A DNA stretch of 64,000 nucleotides from Pseudomonas viridiflava (lineage in GTDB: Bacteria; Pseudomonadota; Gammaproteobacteria; Pseudomonadales; Pseudomonadaceae). Below, one piece after another: positions 34,240 to 47,515 of the stretch (the first letter of the stretch is position 1; each line of letters starts with the position of its first letter). Below the pieces are notes generated by a model. The model had not been told where the DNA came from, ran no database searches, and saw nothing but the letters and a program-made list of their open reading frames with translations. The translations under genes and the position numbers were made by a program. The stretch spans positions 204,833 to 268,832 of the forward strand of contig NZ_UUIS01000096.1 of assembly GCF_900589395.1 (NCBI RefSeq). Direction: 5' to 3'.

Positions 34240-35304
34240 GTGTTCGAACTCTTCAGTAAGAAGGCCAACGCCCTTCTAGGGATCGATATTAGCTCCACGT
34301 CGGTAAAACTCCTCGAATTGAGTCGTTCCGGAAACCGCTACAAGGTCGAGTCCTATGCGGTCGAGCCGCTGCCTGCCAATGCCGTGGTCGAAAAGAACAT
34401 TGCCGAACTCGAAGGCGTCGGCCAGGCCCTGACCCGCGTGCTGGTCAAGGCCCGCACCTCGGTCAAGAGCGCGGCGGTGGCGGTCGCCGGCTCGGCGGTG
34501 ATCACCAAGGTCATCGAGATGGACGCCGGCCTGTCGGACGACGACATGGAAAACCAGCTCAAGCTGGAGGCCGATCAGTACATTCCCTATCCACTCGAAG
34601 AGGTGGCCATCGACTTCGAGGTGCAAGGCTATTCGGCGCGCAACCCCGAGCGGGTCGATGTGCTGCTGGCCGCGTGCCGCAAGGAGAACGTCGAGGTGCG
34701 CGAGGCCGCCCTGGCCCTGGCCGGGCTGACGGCCCGGGTGGTCGATGTCGAGGCCTATGCGCTGGAGCGCTCGTTCGGGCTGCTGTCGGCACAACTGGGC
34801 AAGGGCCATGAAATGCTCACTGTCGCGGTGGTCGACATCGGCGCGACCATGACCACGCTGTCAGTGCTGCACCAGGGGCGCATCATCTATACCCGCGAGC
34901 AACTGTTCGGCGGCAAGCAACTGACCGAAGAAATCCAGCGGCGCTACGGATTGTCGGTGGGCGAGGCAGGTCTGGCCAAGAAGCAGGGCGGCCTGCCTGA
35001 CGATTACATCAGCGAAGTCCTCGATCCCTTCAAGGACGCCCTGGTGCAGCAGGTGTCGCGCTCGTTGCAGTTTTTCTTTGCCGCCGGCCAGTACAACGCG
35101 GTGGACTACATCATGCTGGCCGGCGGCTCGGCCTCGATTGCAGGGCTTGAACACTTGATCCAGAAACGCCTGGGCATGCCGACCCTGGTGGCCAACCCCT
35201 TCGCCGACATGGCGCTCAGCGCCAAGGTCAACGCCGGGGCCCTGGCCAGCGACGCGCCGGCACTGATGATTGCCTGTGGCCTGGCGCTGAGGAGTTTCGA
35301 CTGA
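34240..35304 (+). CDS. pilM: Type IV pilus inner-membrane assembly protein PilM
   Basis: Cytoplasmic actin-like ATPase-fold protein that binds the N-terminus of PilN and couples the pilus motor to the alignment complex. The start is the GTG at 34240, giving MFELFSKKANALLGIDISST and 354 residues, the size known from P. aeruginosa; the frame opens at 34144 but that part is not family-like. The phosphate-binding loops (LLGIDISSTSVKLLEL, VVDIGATMTTLSVL) and adenosine loop (IMLAGGSASIAGL) are visible. The stop shares a base with the pilN start. Confidence 0.95.
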   Translation: MFELFSKKANALLGIDISSTSVKLLELSRSGNRYKVESYAVEPLPANAVVEKNIAELEGVGQALTRVLVKARTSVKSAAVAVAGSAVITKVIEMDAGLSDDDMENQLKLEADQYIPYPLEEVAIDFEVQGYSARNPERVDVLLAACRKENVEVREAALALAGLTARVVDVEAYALERSFGLLSAQLGKGHEMLTVAVVDIGATMTTLSVLHQGRIIYTREQLFGGKQLTEEIQRRYGLSVGEAGLAKKQGGLPDDYISEVLDPFKDALVQQVSRSLQFFFAAGQYNAVDYIMLAGGSASIAGLEHLIQKRLGMPTLVANPFADMALSAKVNAGALASDAPALMIACGLALRSFD

Positions 35305-35864
35305 TGGCGCGGATCAACCTTCTTCCCTGGCGCGAGCAACAGCGCGAGGAGCGCAAGAAGCGCTTCCTGACGGCACTGGTCGGCGTACTGGTCGTGGCCG
35401 TGGGCATCGTCCTGCTGATCGACCAGGCCCTGAGCCAGGCCATCACCCGACAAACGGCGCGCAATACCTTCCTGCAGGGCGAACTGGTGCTGCTCGATGC
35501 GCGCATCAAGGAAATCAGCGAATTGAAGGCGCGGCGCAAGCAGTTGCTCGAACGCATGAAAATCATCCAGGACCTGCAGGGCAACCGGCCGATCATCGGC
35601 CGGGTCTTCGATCAACTGGTGCGTACGCTGCCCGAAGGCGTGTACTTCACCGACGTCAAGATGCTCGACAACGTGATTGCCATCAACGGCATGGCCGAAT
35701 CGAACAACCGGGTGTCGGACCTGATGCGCAACCTGGAAGCCTCCGACTGGCTGGAAGGGCCGATCCTCAACGAGGTCAAGGCCAGCCCCGCGCCTGACCA
35801 GACCAACGCCTTCCAGCTGACCGTACGCCAGACCCAGCCTGCCCTTGAGGGAGCCCGCCCATGA
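35304..35864 (+). CDS. pilN: Type IV pilus assembly protein PilN
   Basis: Bitopic inner-membrane protein of the alignment complex. Its short cytoplasmic start MARINLLPWREQQREERKK contains the INLLPWR motif that binds PilM. One membrane helix (about 23-43) is followed by a coiled coil and a periplasmic ferredoxin-like domain. 186 residues. Start and stop overlap pilM and pilO by 1 and 4 bases. Confidence 0.95.
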   Translation: MARINLLPWREQQREERKKRFLTALVGVLVVAVGIVLLIDQALSQAITRQTARNTFLQGELVLLDARIKEISELKARRKQLLERMKIIQDLQGNRPIIGRVFDQLVRTLPEGVYFTDVKMLDNVIAINGMAESNNRVSDLMRNLEASDWLEGPILNEVKASPAPDQTNAFQLTVRQTQPALEGARP

Positions 35865-36481
35865 GTGCTTCGCAATGGCTGGAGAGTCTGCGCAAGGTCG
35901 ACCTCGGCGAGCTGGACATGAACAACCTGGGCTCGTGGCCTGCCGCCGTCAAGGTCGTGGCCTGCGCCCTGTTGATGGTACTGGTGCTGGCGTTCGGCTA
36001 CTTCTTCTATGTACAGGACATGGAGGCCCAGCTCGACGGTGCCCGCGCCAGTGAGGCCCTGCTCAAGGAGCAGTACACCAACAAGGCGTTCCAGGCCGCC
36101 AACCTCGAGCCCTACAAGAAGCAGATGGCCGAGATGGAAGACACCTTCGGCGCCCTGCTGCGGCAGTTGCCCAGCGACACCGAAGTGCCCGGCCTGCTTG
36201 AGGACATCACCCGCACCGGCCTGGGCAGCGGCCTTGAGTTCGAAGAAATCAAACTATTGCCCGAGGCCGCCCAGCAGTTTTACATCGAGCTGCCGATACA
36301 GATCACGGTGCAGGGCAGTTACCACGACCTGGCGACGTTCGTCAGTGGCGTGGCCAGCCTGCCGCGCATCGTCACGCTGCACAATTTCGACATCAAGCCG
36401 GTCGACAAGAGTCCGGCGAAGCTGCGCATGAGCATCCTGGCCAAGACTTACCGCTACAACGATGAAGGGTTGAAGAAATGA
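35861..36481 (+). CDS. pilO: Type IV pilus assembly protein PilO
   Basis: Partner of PilN in the periplasmic heterodimer that links the inner-membrane motor to PilP and the secretin. 206 residues: membrane helix at about 28-47 (VVACALLMVLVLAFGYFFYV), coiled coil to about 95, and a periplasmic ferredoxin-like domain (FYIELPIQITVQGSYHDLAT). Overlaps pilN and pilP by 4 bases each. Confidence 0.95.
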   Translation: MSASQWLESLRKVDLGELDMNNLGSWPAAVKVVACALLMVLVLAFGYFFYVQDMEAQLDGARASEALLKEQYTNKAFQAANLEPYKKQMAEMEDTFGALLRQLPSDTEVPGLLEDITRTGLGSGLEFEEIKLLPEAAQQFYIELPIQITVQGSYHDLATFVSGVASLPRIVTLHNFDIKPVDKSPAKLRMSILAKTYRYNDEGLKK

Positions 36482-37005
36482 GCGCGGCGCGTCTGATGGG
36501 CGTCAGCCTGGTGATGCTGGGGCTGGCCGGTTGCGGGGGCAGTGACGATTTCAGCGACCTGAACACCTTTGTCGAACAGGCCCGTACACGGCCGACCGGC
36601 ACCATCGAGCCGTTGCCCAAGTTCAGGCCCTATGAGGCGTTCACCTATAACGCCGCCGGCCTGCGCAGCCCGTTTCAACCGCCGGTCAGGATCGACCCGC
36701 TCAACCGCCAGAAAGGCTCGCGCCAGGTCCGGCCTGACGAAGCCCGGGTCAGGCAGTTCCTGGAGGGCTTCAATATCGAGTCGTTCGAGATGGTCGGTAC
36801 CCTGGGCAACGGTTCGGGTACATTTGCGCTGTTGCGCGGGGCAGGCGGGGTTTATCGGGTCAAGGTAGGCGATTACCTGGGACGCAATCACGGCCGGATC
36901 GTGTCGGTCGGCGACCTGCAGGTCGATGTCATCGAAATAGTCCCCGATGGTGAGGGAGGCTGGCTGGAAAGGCCGCGTACGATCTCCCTCAATGAACGCT
37001 CATGA
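36478..37005 (+). CDS. pilP: Type IV pilus lipoprotein PilP
   Basis: Inner-membrane lipoprotein that contacts the PilN/PilO dimer and the N0 domain of the PilQ secretin. The lipobox is LGLAGC with Cys19. The C-terminal beta-sandwich is visible (YRVKVGDYLGRNHGRIVSV), preceded by a disordered stretch with KFRPYEAFTYNA. 175 residues. Overlaps pilO and, at the upstream start, pilQ by 4 bases. Confidence 0.94.
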   Translation: MSAARLMGVSLVMLGLAGCGGSDDFSDLNTFVEQARTRPTGTIEPLPKFRPYEAFTYNAAGLRSPFQPPVRIDPLNRQKGSRQVRPDEARVRQFLEGFNIESFEMVGTLGNGSGTFALLRGAGGVYRVKVGDYLGRNHGRIVSVGDLQVDVIEIVPDGEGGWLERPRTISLNERS

Positions 37006-39158
37006 AGTGGGCAAGGCCAAACATGCAAAACACCGCACAACGGAAATTGAACATGACCAGGATTCTCTCGATTATCGGCGCATCGCTATGGATGGCGATC
37101 ATGGCGCCGGTGCTCCAGGCGGCCAATCTCAAGACCCTGGATGTCGCGACCCTGCCCGGTGATCGCATCGAGTTGAAGCTGGCGTTCGATGCCCCGGTGC
37201 CTGCGCCGCGCGGCTACACCACCGAGCAACCGGCGCGTATTGCCCTTGACCTGCCTGGGGTGAGCAGCCAGCTGGCCGATCGCAGCCGCGACCTGGGGTC
37301 GGGCAATGCGCGCAGCGTCGTGGTGGTCCAGGCCCAGGACCGTACGCGGGTGATCATCAACCTGACCACGCTGGCGCCCTACAGCTCCCGGGTCGAAGGC
37401 AACAACCTGTTCGTGGTGATCGGGCAGGGAGCCGCCGCTGCCCAGGCCTCGCAGCCGACCACCGCTCAGGGCGCGCCGCGGGTCGCCACGCCGGTGGCGG
37501 CACCGGCTGCCACGCCGCGCATCAACATACCGGCCGGGGTCAAGGCGGTGCGCAACATCGATTTCCAGCGCGGCGAGCTGGGCGAGGGCAACATTCTGAT
37601 CGACCTGAGCAGCGCCAACATCGCGCCTGACATCCAGGAACAGGGCGGCAAGATCCGCGTCGAGTTTGCCAAGACCCAACTGCCCGAGCCGCTGCGCGTG
37701 CGCCTGGACGTCAAGGACTTTGCCACGCCGGTGCAATTCGTCAACGCCACCATCTCCGGTGACAAGGCCAGCATCAGCATCGAACCCTCCGGTGCCTACG
37801 ATTATTCGGCCTACCAGACCGAAAACCGCCTGACCATCAGCGTGCGGCCCCTGACCAACTCCGACCTGGAGCGCCGCGCCGCCGACAAGCCGGTGTACAC
37901 CGGCGAGAAGCTCTCGCTGAACTTCCAGGACATCGACGTGCGCTCGGTGCTGCAACTGATCGCCGACTTCACCAACCTCAATCTGGTGGCCAGTGACACC
38001 GTGCAGGGCGGCATCACCTTGCGCTTGCAGAACGTGCCCTGGGACCAGGCGCTGGACCTGGTGCTCAAGACCAAGGGCCTGGCCCAGCGCAAGATCGGCA
38101 ACGTGCTGCTGGTCGCGCCAGCCGATGAGATCGCCGCCCGCGAGCGCCAGGAACTGGAGTCGCAAAAGCAGATCGCCGAACTGGCGCCCCTGCGGCGCGA
38201 GCTGCTACAGGTCAACTACGCCAAGGCGGCCGACATCGCCAAGCTGTTCCAGTCGGTGACCAGCGCCGAGGCCCAGACCGAAGAGCGCGGCTCGATCACC
38301 GTCGATGAGCGCACCAACAACATCATTGCCTACCAGACTCAGGACCGCCTGGACGAGCTGCGGCGCATCGTCTCTCAGCTGGACATTCCGGTGCGCCAGG
38401 TGATGATCGAGGCGCGCATCGTCGAAGCCAACGTCGACTACGACAAGTCGCTGGGCGTGCGCTGGGGCGGCAGCCGGACCAGCGGCAGCGGCAAGTGGAC
38501 CACCTACGGCCTGGACGACAACGGCGACGAGGCGGGCAATACCGGCGCCGACCTGACCCGCAATATACCGTTCGTCGACCTGGGTGCGGCCGACGCGACC
38601 TCCGGCATCGGCCTGGGCTTTGTCACCAACAACGCCCTGATCGACCTTGAACTCAGCGCCATGGAAAAGACCGGCAACGGCGAGATCGTGTCCCAGCCCA
38701 AGGTCGTGACCTCCGACAAGGAGACCGCGAAAATCCTCAAGGGCACCGAGATTCCTTATCAGGAAGCCAGCTCCAGCGGCGCCACCAGCGTCAGTTTCAA
38801 GGAGGCCTCGCTGTCGCTTGAGGTGACCCCGCAGATCACCCCGGACAATCGCATCATCATGGAGGTCAAGGTCACCAAGGACGAACCCGACTACCTCAAT
38901 GCCATCGCCGGCATCCCGCCGATCAAGAAAAACGAAGTCAACGCCAAGGTGCTGATTTCCGATGGCGAGACTATCGTTATCGGCGGCGTGTTTTCCAATA
39001 CACAAAGTAAAGTTGTAGAAAAAGTGCCATTTCTTGGCGATGTACCGTATGTTGGCCGCCTTTTTCGGCGTGACGTGGTGTCCGAGGCCAAGTCCGAACT
39101 GCTGGTCTTCCTCACACCGCGCATCATGAACAACCAGGCGATTGCTGTGAGTCGTTGA
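37002..39158 (+). CDS. pilQ: Type IV pilus secretin PilQ
   Basis: Outer-membrane secretin through which the pilus passes. Signal peptide ends at VLQA-ANLK. Two AMIN domains bind peptidoglycan (about 45-130 and 185-275), then the STN/N0 and N1 domains (SLNFQDIDVRSVLQLIADFT) and the secretin beta-barrel (about 450-700). Start choice is uncertain: the ATG at 37002 overlaps pilP in ATGA fashion, but the ATG at 37053 (MTRILSIIGASLWMA) gives a normal signal peptide length and matches known PilQ starts. Either way the mature protein is the same. Confidence 0.95.
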   Translation: MKWARPNMQNTAQRKLNMTRILSIIGASLWMAIMAPVLQAANLKTLDVATLPGDRIELKLAFDAPVPAPRGYTTEQPARIALDLPGVSSQLADRSRDLGSGNARSVVVVQAQDRTRVIINLTTLAPYSSRVEGNNLFVVIGQGAAAAQASQPTTAQGAPRVATPVAAPAATPRINIPAGVKAVRNIDFQRGELGEGNILIDLSSANIAPDIQEQGGKIRVEFAKTQLPEPLRVRLDVKDFATPVQFVNATISGDKASISIEPSGAYDYSAYQTENRLTISVRPLTNSDLERRAADKPVYTGEKLSLNFQDIDVRSVLQLIADFTNLNLVASDTVQGGITLRLQNVPWDQALDLVLKTKGLAQRKIGNVLLVAPADEIAARERQELESQKQIAELAPLRRELLQVNYAKAADIAKLFQSVTSAEAQTEERGSITVDERTNNIIAYQTQDRLDELRRIVSQLDIPVRQVMIEARIVEANVDYDKSLGVRWGGSRTSGSGKWTTYGLDDNGDEAGNTGADLTRNIPFVDLGAADATSGIGLGFVTNNALIDLELSAMEKTGNGEIVSQPKVVTSDKETAKILKGTEIPYQEASSSGATSVSFKEASLSLEVTPQITPDNRIIMEVKVTKDEPDYLNAIAGIPPIKKNEVNAKVLISDGETIVIGGVFSNTQSKVVEKVPFLGDVPYVGRLFRRDVVSEAKSELLVFLTPRIMNNQAIAVSR

Positions 39159-39162
39159 TTCT

Positions 39163-39681
39163 GTGCGAAATCTAATACTTGTGGGGCCGATGGGCGCGGG
39201 TAAGAGCACTATCGGACGTTTGCTGGCCAAAGAACTGCGGCTTCCTTTCAAGGATTCCGACAAAGAAATCGAACAACGCACCGGTGCCAATATCCCGTGG
39301 ATTTTCGACCGGGAAGGCGAGCCCGGCTTTCGTGATCGCGAGCAGGCGGTGATCGCCGAACTGTGCACGTCAGACGGCCTGGTGCTGGCGACCGGCGGCG
39401 GTGCGGTCATGCGCGACGAAAACCGCAAGGCGCTGCATGAGGGCGGGCGTGTGGTATACCTGCACGCCTCGGTCGAGCAACAGGTCAGCCGCACGGCGCG
39501 CGATCGTAATCGCCCCTTGCTGCGCACGGCCAACCCGGCCAAGGTCCTGTCCGACCTGCTGGCCTTGCGCGACCCGCTTTATCGGGAAATTGCCGATGTG
39601 ATCATCGAAACCGATGAACGGCCGCCACGAATGGTGGTGCTGGAGATCCTTGCCCGTCTGGCAGAGCTTCCTCCCCGTTAA
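39163..39681 (+). CDS. aroK: Shikimate kinase AroK
   Basis: Fifth step of the shikimate pathway: phosphorylates shikimate with ATP. GTG start at 39163, 4 bases after pilQ. 172 residues. P-loop GPMGAGKSTIGR at 8-19; the shikimate-binding and lid regions (FKDSDKEIEQRTG, GEPGFRDRE, TGGGAV) are intact. The pilMNOPQ-aroK-aroB order is the classic gammaproteobacterial arrangement. Confidence 0.96.
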   Translation: MRNLILVGPMGAGKSTIGRLLAKELRLPFKDSDKEIEQRTGANIPWIFDREGEPGFRDREQAVIAELCTSDGLVLATGGGAVMRDENRKALHEGGRVVYLHASVEQQVSRTARDRNRPLLRTANPAKVLSDLLALRDPLYREIADVIIETDERPPRMVVLEILARLAELPPR

Positions 39682-39786
39682 AGCCAGGCGCAAAATGCGC
39701 TATTCTCGGCAACCTGCGAAACAGTGGCGGCGTGTGCAGTGCCCGGTGCACGCACTCCGTCCAAACGGCAATCAATGTGGGGACAC

Positions 39787-40890
39787 ATGCAGACACTTAA
39801 GGTCGAGCTTGGCGAGCGTAGTTATCCGATTCACATTGGCGAAGGCCTGCTGGACCGGCCTGAACTGCTGACGCCGCACATCGTCGGGCGCCAGGTGGCG
39901 ATCGTGACCAACACGACGGTCGCCCCGCTTTACCTCGAACGCCTGACCCGGACCCTGGCCGGCTATACCGTGCTGCCGATCGTGTTGCCCGACGGCGAGG
40001 CATTCAAGCACTGGGAAACCCTGCAGCTGATCTTCGACGGCCTGCTTGGCGCCCGGCATGACCGGCGCACCACGGTGATTGCCCTGGGCGGCGGCGTGAT
40101 AGGCGACATGGCCGGCTTTGCCGCGGCCTGTTACCAGCGCGGGGTGAACTTCATCCAGATCCCCACGACCCTGTTGTCGCAGGTCGATTCCTCGGTCGGC
40201 GGCAAGACCGGCATCAATCACCCGTTGGGCAAGAACATGGTCGGCGCCTTCTACCAGCCCTCGGTGGTGCTGATCGATACCTGCTCGCTGGCCACGCTGC
40301 CGGCACGCGAGCTGTCGGCAGGCCTGGCCGAGGTGATCAAGTACGGCCTGATCTGCGACGAGCCGTTCCTGACCTGGCTGGAAGAGCACATCGAAGCGTT
40401 GCGCGACCTGGACCAGAGCGCCCTGACCGCCGCCATCGAGCGCTCCTGCGCCGCCAAGGCCCGCGTGGTGGGCGCCGATGAACGCGAGTCGGGCATTCGC
40501 GCCACACTGAACCTGGGCCATACCTTCGGCCACGCCATCGAAACCGAAATGGGCTATGGCGTCTGGCTGCATGGCGAGGCGGTGTCGGCCGGCATGGTCA
40601 TGGCCCTGGAAATGTCTGCGCGTCTGGGCTGGATCACCGCTCAGGCCCGCGATCGCGGCATCCGCCTGTTGTTGCGCGCCGGCCTGCCGGTGGTGCCACC
40701 GGCGCAAATGACCGAAGCACAGTTCATGGAACATATGGCGGTCGACAAGAAAGTGATCGACGGTCGCCTGCGCCTGGTGCTGTTGCGCCAGCTGGGCGAA
40801 GCCGTCATTACCGACGACTATCCACGTGAAGTACTACAGGCCACCCTGGTTGCGGACTACAGCGCCCTGGTGGATCAGCTTAGAGGTTAA
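39787..40890 (+). CDS. aroB: 3-dehydroquinate synthase AroB
   Basis: Second step of the shikimate pathway: cyclises DAHP to 3-dehydroquinate with NAD and a divalent metal. Start at 39787 (MQTLKVELGERSYPIHIGEG), 367 residues; the longer frame from 39724 is not family-like. The NAD-binding GGGVIGDMAGFAAA, the SSVGGKTGINHPLGKNMVG loop and the metal-binding LGHTFGHAIE and LHGEAV are all present. Confidence 0.97.
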   Translation: MQTLKVELGERSYPIHIGEGLLDRPELLTPHIVGRQVAIVTNTTVAPLYLERLTRTLAGYTVLPIVLPDGEAFKHWETLQLIFDGLLGARHDRRTTVIALGGGVIGDMAGFAAACYQRGVNFIQIPTTLLSQVDSSVGGKTGINHPLGKNMVGAFYQPSVVLIDTCSLATLPARELSAGLAEVIKYGLICDEPFLTWLEEHIEALRDLDQSALTAAIERSCAAKARVVGADERESGIRATLNLGHTFGHAIETEMGYGVWLHGEAVSAGMVMALEMSARLGWITAQARDRGIRLLLRAGLPVVPPAQMTEAQFMEHMAVDKKVIDGRLRLVLLRQLGEAVITDDYPREVLQATLVADYSALVDQLRG

Positions 40891-40900
40891 TGGAAAGCCG

Positions 40901-42580
40901 ATGACTAGTTTGCACGCCGACGAGGCCTTTCTCGGGCACTACCAGTTGAGCCATGACCCTTTTGCCGCACGGGTGCCAGGCTTCAAGTTCTTCCCGGCCC
41001 AGCGCAAGCCGGTGCTGGGGCAGCTCCACCACCTGGCCCGCTACAGCCAGTTGCTGCTGGCAGTGACCGGGCCTCAGGGCAGCGGCAAGACCCTGTTGCG
41101 CCAGGCGCTGGTCGCCAGCACCAACAAGCAGTCGGTGCAAAGCGTGGTGATTTCGGCCCGTGGGGCCGGTGATGCCGCCGGCGTGCTGCAGCAAATGGCC
41201 CAGGCGCTGGGCCTTCCCCGTGCCGACCTGCAGACCGTGCTCAACCAGGTGGTGCAGATGGCCCTGACCGGCCAGGAAGTCTACGTTCTGGTCGACGATG
41301 CGGAACAACTGGACAATTCTGCGCTCGAAGCCCTGCTGGGGCTGTCTGTGGGTGTGCCGGAAGGCCATCCGCATGTGTTTCTGTTCGGTGAGGCCTCGCT
41401 GCTCGATCGTCTCGATCAGGTGTGCGGCCAGTTGCCTGTCGGCGCCGAAGGCGAGCGCTATCACGTTATCGAATTGCAGCCCTACAACGAAGATGAAACC
41501 CGTGAATACCTGGCACAACGCCTGGACGGTGCAGGACAGAGCATTGCCCTGCTGAGCGCCGCCCAGATCGCCGATATTCATGAACAGTCCGATGGCTGGC
41601 CTGGGATCATCAACCAGGTAGCCCGCGATTCAATGATCGAGGCGATGATCGCGAGTCGCACCGCGGTCAAGCGCCCTAGTGCAGGGTTCAACATGCCGAA
41701 GAAACACATCCTGGCCCTTGGCGCCGTAGTGATTGCGGCGGTAGCGGCGGCGGTACTCATTCCTGGTGGCAGCAAGACGCCAGCCCCCGGCCAGGAGCCG
41801 GCCAACGCCCAGGCGCAGTTGCCTCTGGGGCAGGGCACGCCGGCTGCGCAACAGTCCAACAACGGTGGTCCGGCCATCGAGTTCGCCGGCAATTCCCAGC
41901 CCATGCCGTTGCCCATGAACGGCAGCTCCCAGCCGGTGATGCGTGGTCCGTTGGCAGAAGCGGCCGGTTCTGGTGATGGCGATGAGGACAGCGTGCCGTC
42001 AGCCTCGCCGGCCAATCCGCCGACCGTGACCGCCGGTGCCACGGCCAGCCAGAATCAGCCTGTTGCACAAGTGCCACGTTCGTCGATCCAGCCACCAGCG
42101 GCGGCCCCTCAGGCGTCTGCGCCGGCCCAGCCTGCCCGCCCGACCCCCGCGCCACAGGCACCGGTGGCCGCTGCCAAGCCGACCCCTGCGCCTGCGCCGC
42201 AGACCCAGGTCGCCACGGCCAAGCCTGCGCCAGCCCCGGCAGCGCCGGCCAAGCCGGTCGAAAAACCGGTTGCCGCCGCCAAGCCGGCCGCCGGCGGCAC
42301 CTGGTACGGCAGCCAGGCGCCTGGCCGCTATGTCGTGCAGATTCTGGGCACCAGCTCTGAAGCCACGGCCCAGGCCTACATTGCCGAACAGGGCGGCGAG
42401 TACCGCTACTTCAAGAAAACGCTGCAGGGCAAGCCGCTGTACGTGGTGACCTACGGTAACTTCTCCGACCGTACGGCCGCCCAGGAAGCCATCAAAAACT
42501 TGCCAGCCAAGGTTCAGGCTGGTAAACCTTGGCCTCGCACCGTGTCCAGCATCCAGCAAGAGCTGGGCGCCAGTCGCTGA
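40901..42580 (+). CDS. AAA ATPase domain protein with C-terminal SPOR domain (DamX-like)
   Basis: 559 residues from the ATG at 40901 (MTSLHADEAFLGHYQLSHDP). An N-terminal ExeA/GspA-like AAA domain has Walker A GPQGSGKT (57-64) and Walker B VYVLVDDAEQL. A membrane helix follows (about 269-290, LALGAVVIAAVAAAVLIPGG), then a Pro/Ala/Gln-rich periplasmic linker of some 170 residues, and a SPOR domain (about 467-555; GRYVVQILGTSSEATAQAYI). SPOR binds denuded septal glycan, so a role at the division site is likely, as for DamX. The ATPase role is unknown. Position between aroB and gltB is conserved. Confidence 0.88.
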   Translation: MTSLHADEAFLGHYQLSHDPFAARVPGFKFFPAQRKPVLGQLHHLARYSQLLLAVTGPQGSGKTLLRQALVASTNKQSVQSVVISARGAGDAAGVLQQMAQALGLPRADLQTVLNQVVQMALTGQEVYVLVDDAEQLDNSALEALLGLSVGVPEGHPHVFLFGEASLLDRLDQVCGQLPVGAEGERYHVIELQPYNEDETREYLAQRLDGAGQSIALLSAAQIADIHEQSDGWPGIINQVARDSMIEAMIASRTAVKRPSAGFNMPKKHILALGAVVIAAVAAAVLIPGGSKTPAPGQEPANAQAQLPLGQGTPAAQQSNNGGPAIEFAGNSQPMPLPMNGSSQPVMRGPLAEAAGSGDGDEDSVPSASPANPPTVTAGATASQNQPVAQVPRSSIQPPAAAPQASAPAQPARPTPAPQAPVAAAKPTPAPAPQTQVATAKPAPAPAAPAKPVEKPVAAAKPAAGGTWYGSQAPGRYVVQILGTSSEATAQAYIAEQGGEYRYFKKTLQGKPLYVVTYGNFSDRTAAQEAIKNLPAKVQAGKPWPRTVSSIQQELGASR

Positions 42581-42647
42581 TACCCTGTCGCGCAGCGGCT
42601 CTGTCCGAGCCGCTGACGCCGATCCGGCCACCCCGTTTTACCCGCGC

Positions 42648-42676
42648 AAGGCGCACCACTTACAGTGGCGCGCCTT
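42648..42676 (+). terminator. Terminator after the aroB/SPOR-ATPase unit
   Basis: Stem AAGGCGC-A-CCACT with AGTGG-C-GCGCCTT (one A/C mismatch), 3-base loop TAC, followed by TCGG. 67 bases after the preceding stop. Confidence 0.65.
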
Positions 42677-42751
42677 TCGGTGCCTGTAGCGCAATGCCCC
42701 TTCCCTGACGCCTTCCCGGCCTCTGTCCTGCGGTCAACCAGCAGAATGTGT

Positions 42752-42780
42752 TTGACTAGCACACTAGCTCGCTTTAAAAC
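42752..42780 (+). promoter_or_regulatory. Second candidate promoter for gltBD
   Basis: TTGACT (42752-42757), 17-base spacer, TAAAAC (42775-42780). The -35 matches 5 of 6; the -10 is weaker. It would give a leader of about 170 bases. Confidence 0.4.
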
Positions 42781-42823
42781 CTTCATAAATGCGACATGCT
42801 ATTTCACTTAATAGTCATTAAAT

Positions 42824-42852
42824 TTGTGAGCACTTGAGTCGCTGTGTACAAT
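42824..42852 (+). promoter_or_regulatory. Likely sigma-70 promoter of gltBD
   Basis: TTGTGA (42824-42829), 17-base spacer, TACAAT (42847-42852). The -10 matches 5 of 6, the -35 matches 4 of 6, and spacing is optimal. The leader would be about 98 bases. Confidence 0.6.
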
Positions 42853-42956
42853 GGCCTCCGTTTTGCCTCTCCAAAGCCGGCGTACGTTCGGCGTGAAAGG
42901 TGGTTGGTTGATCAAGAATTTGCCTCTAACCCAGGCAGCCTGGTGAGAAAGTGTCT

Positions 42957-47402
<4,446 letters not shown>

Positions 47403-47412
47403 GCAGCTCTAA

Positions 47413-47442
47413 GCTGCAAGCCTGAAGCTACAGGCTTGCAGC
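47413..47442 (+). repeat. Hairpin between gltB and gltD, AGCTGCAAGC-type repeat
   Basis: Perfect 12-bp stem GCTGCAAGCCTG / CAGGCTTGCAGC with a 6-base loop, 11 bases after the gltB stop. Further partial copies (CTTGCAGCT at 47473, GCTTGAAGCTGC at 47490) fill the rest of the 113-base gap. This looks like a member of a dispersed GCTTGCAGCTT-type repeat rather than a simple terminator, as it lacks a T run. Confidence 0.65.
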
Positions 47443-47515
47443 CGATTGCACTTGATTAGAACGTGATTCTTGCAGCTCCAGGCCCATCGCTTGAAGCTGC
47501 CCTGAGGGGCAAAAA

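Larger units (their letters stand above)
42581..42956 (+). other. Intergenic region before gltB
   Basis: 376 bases without a gene. It contains a GC-rich hairpin CAGCGGCTC/GAGCCGCTG (42593-42615), a terminator-like hairpin at 42648-42676, then AT-richer sequence with two candidate promoters at 42752 and 42824, listed separately. Confidence 0.7.
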
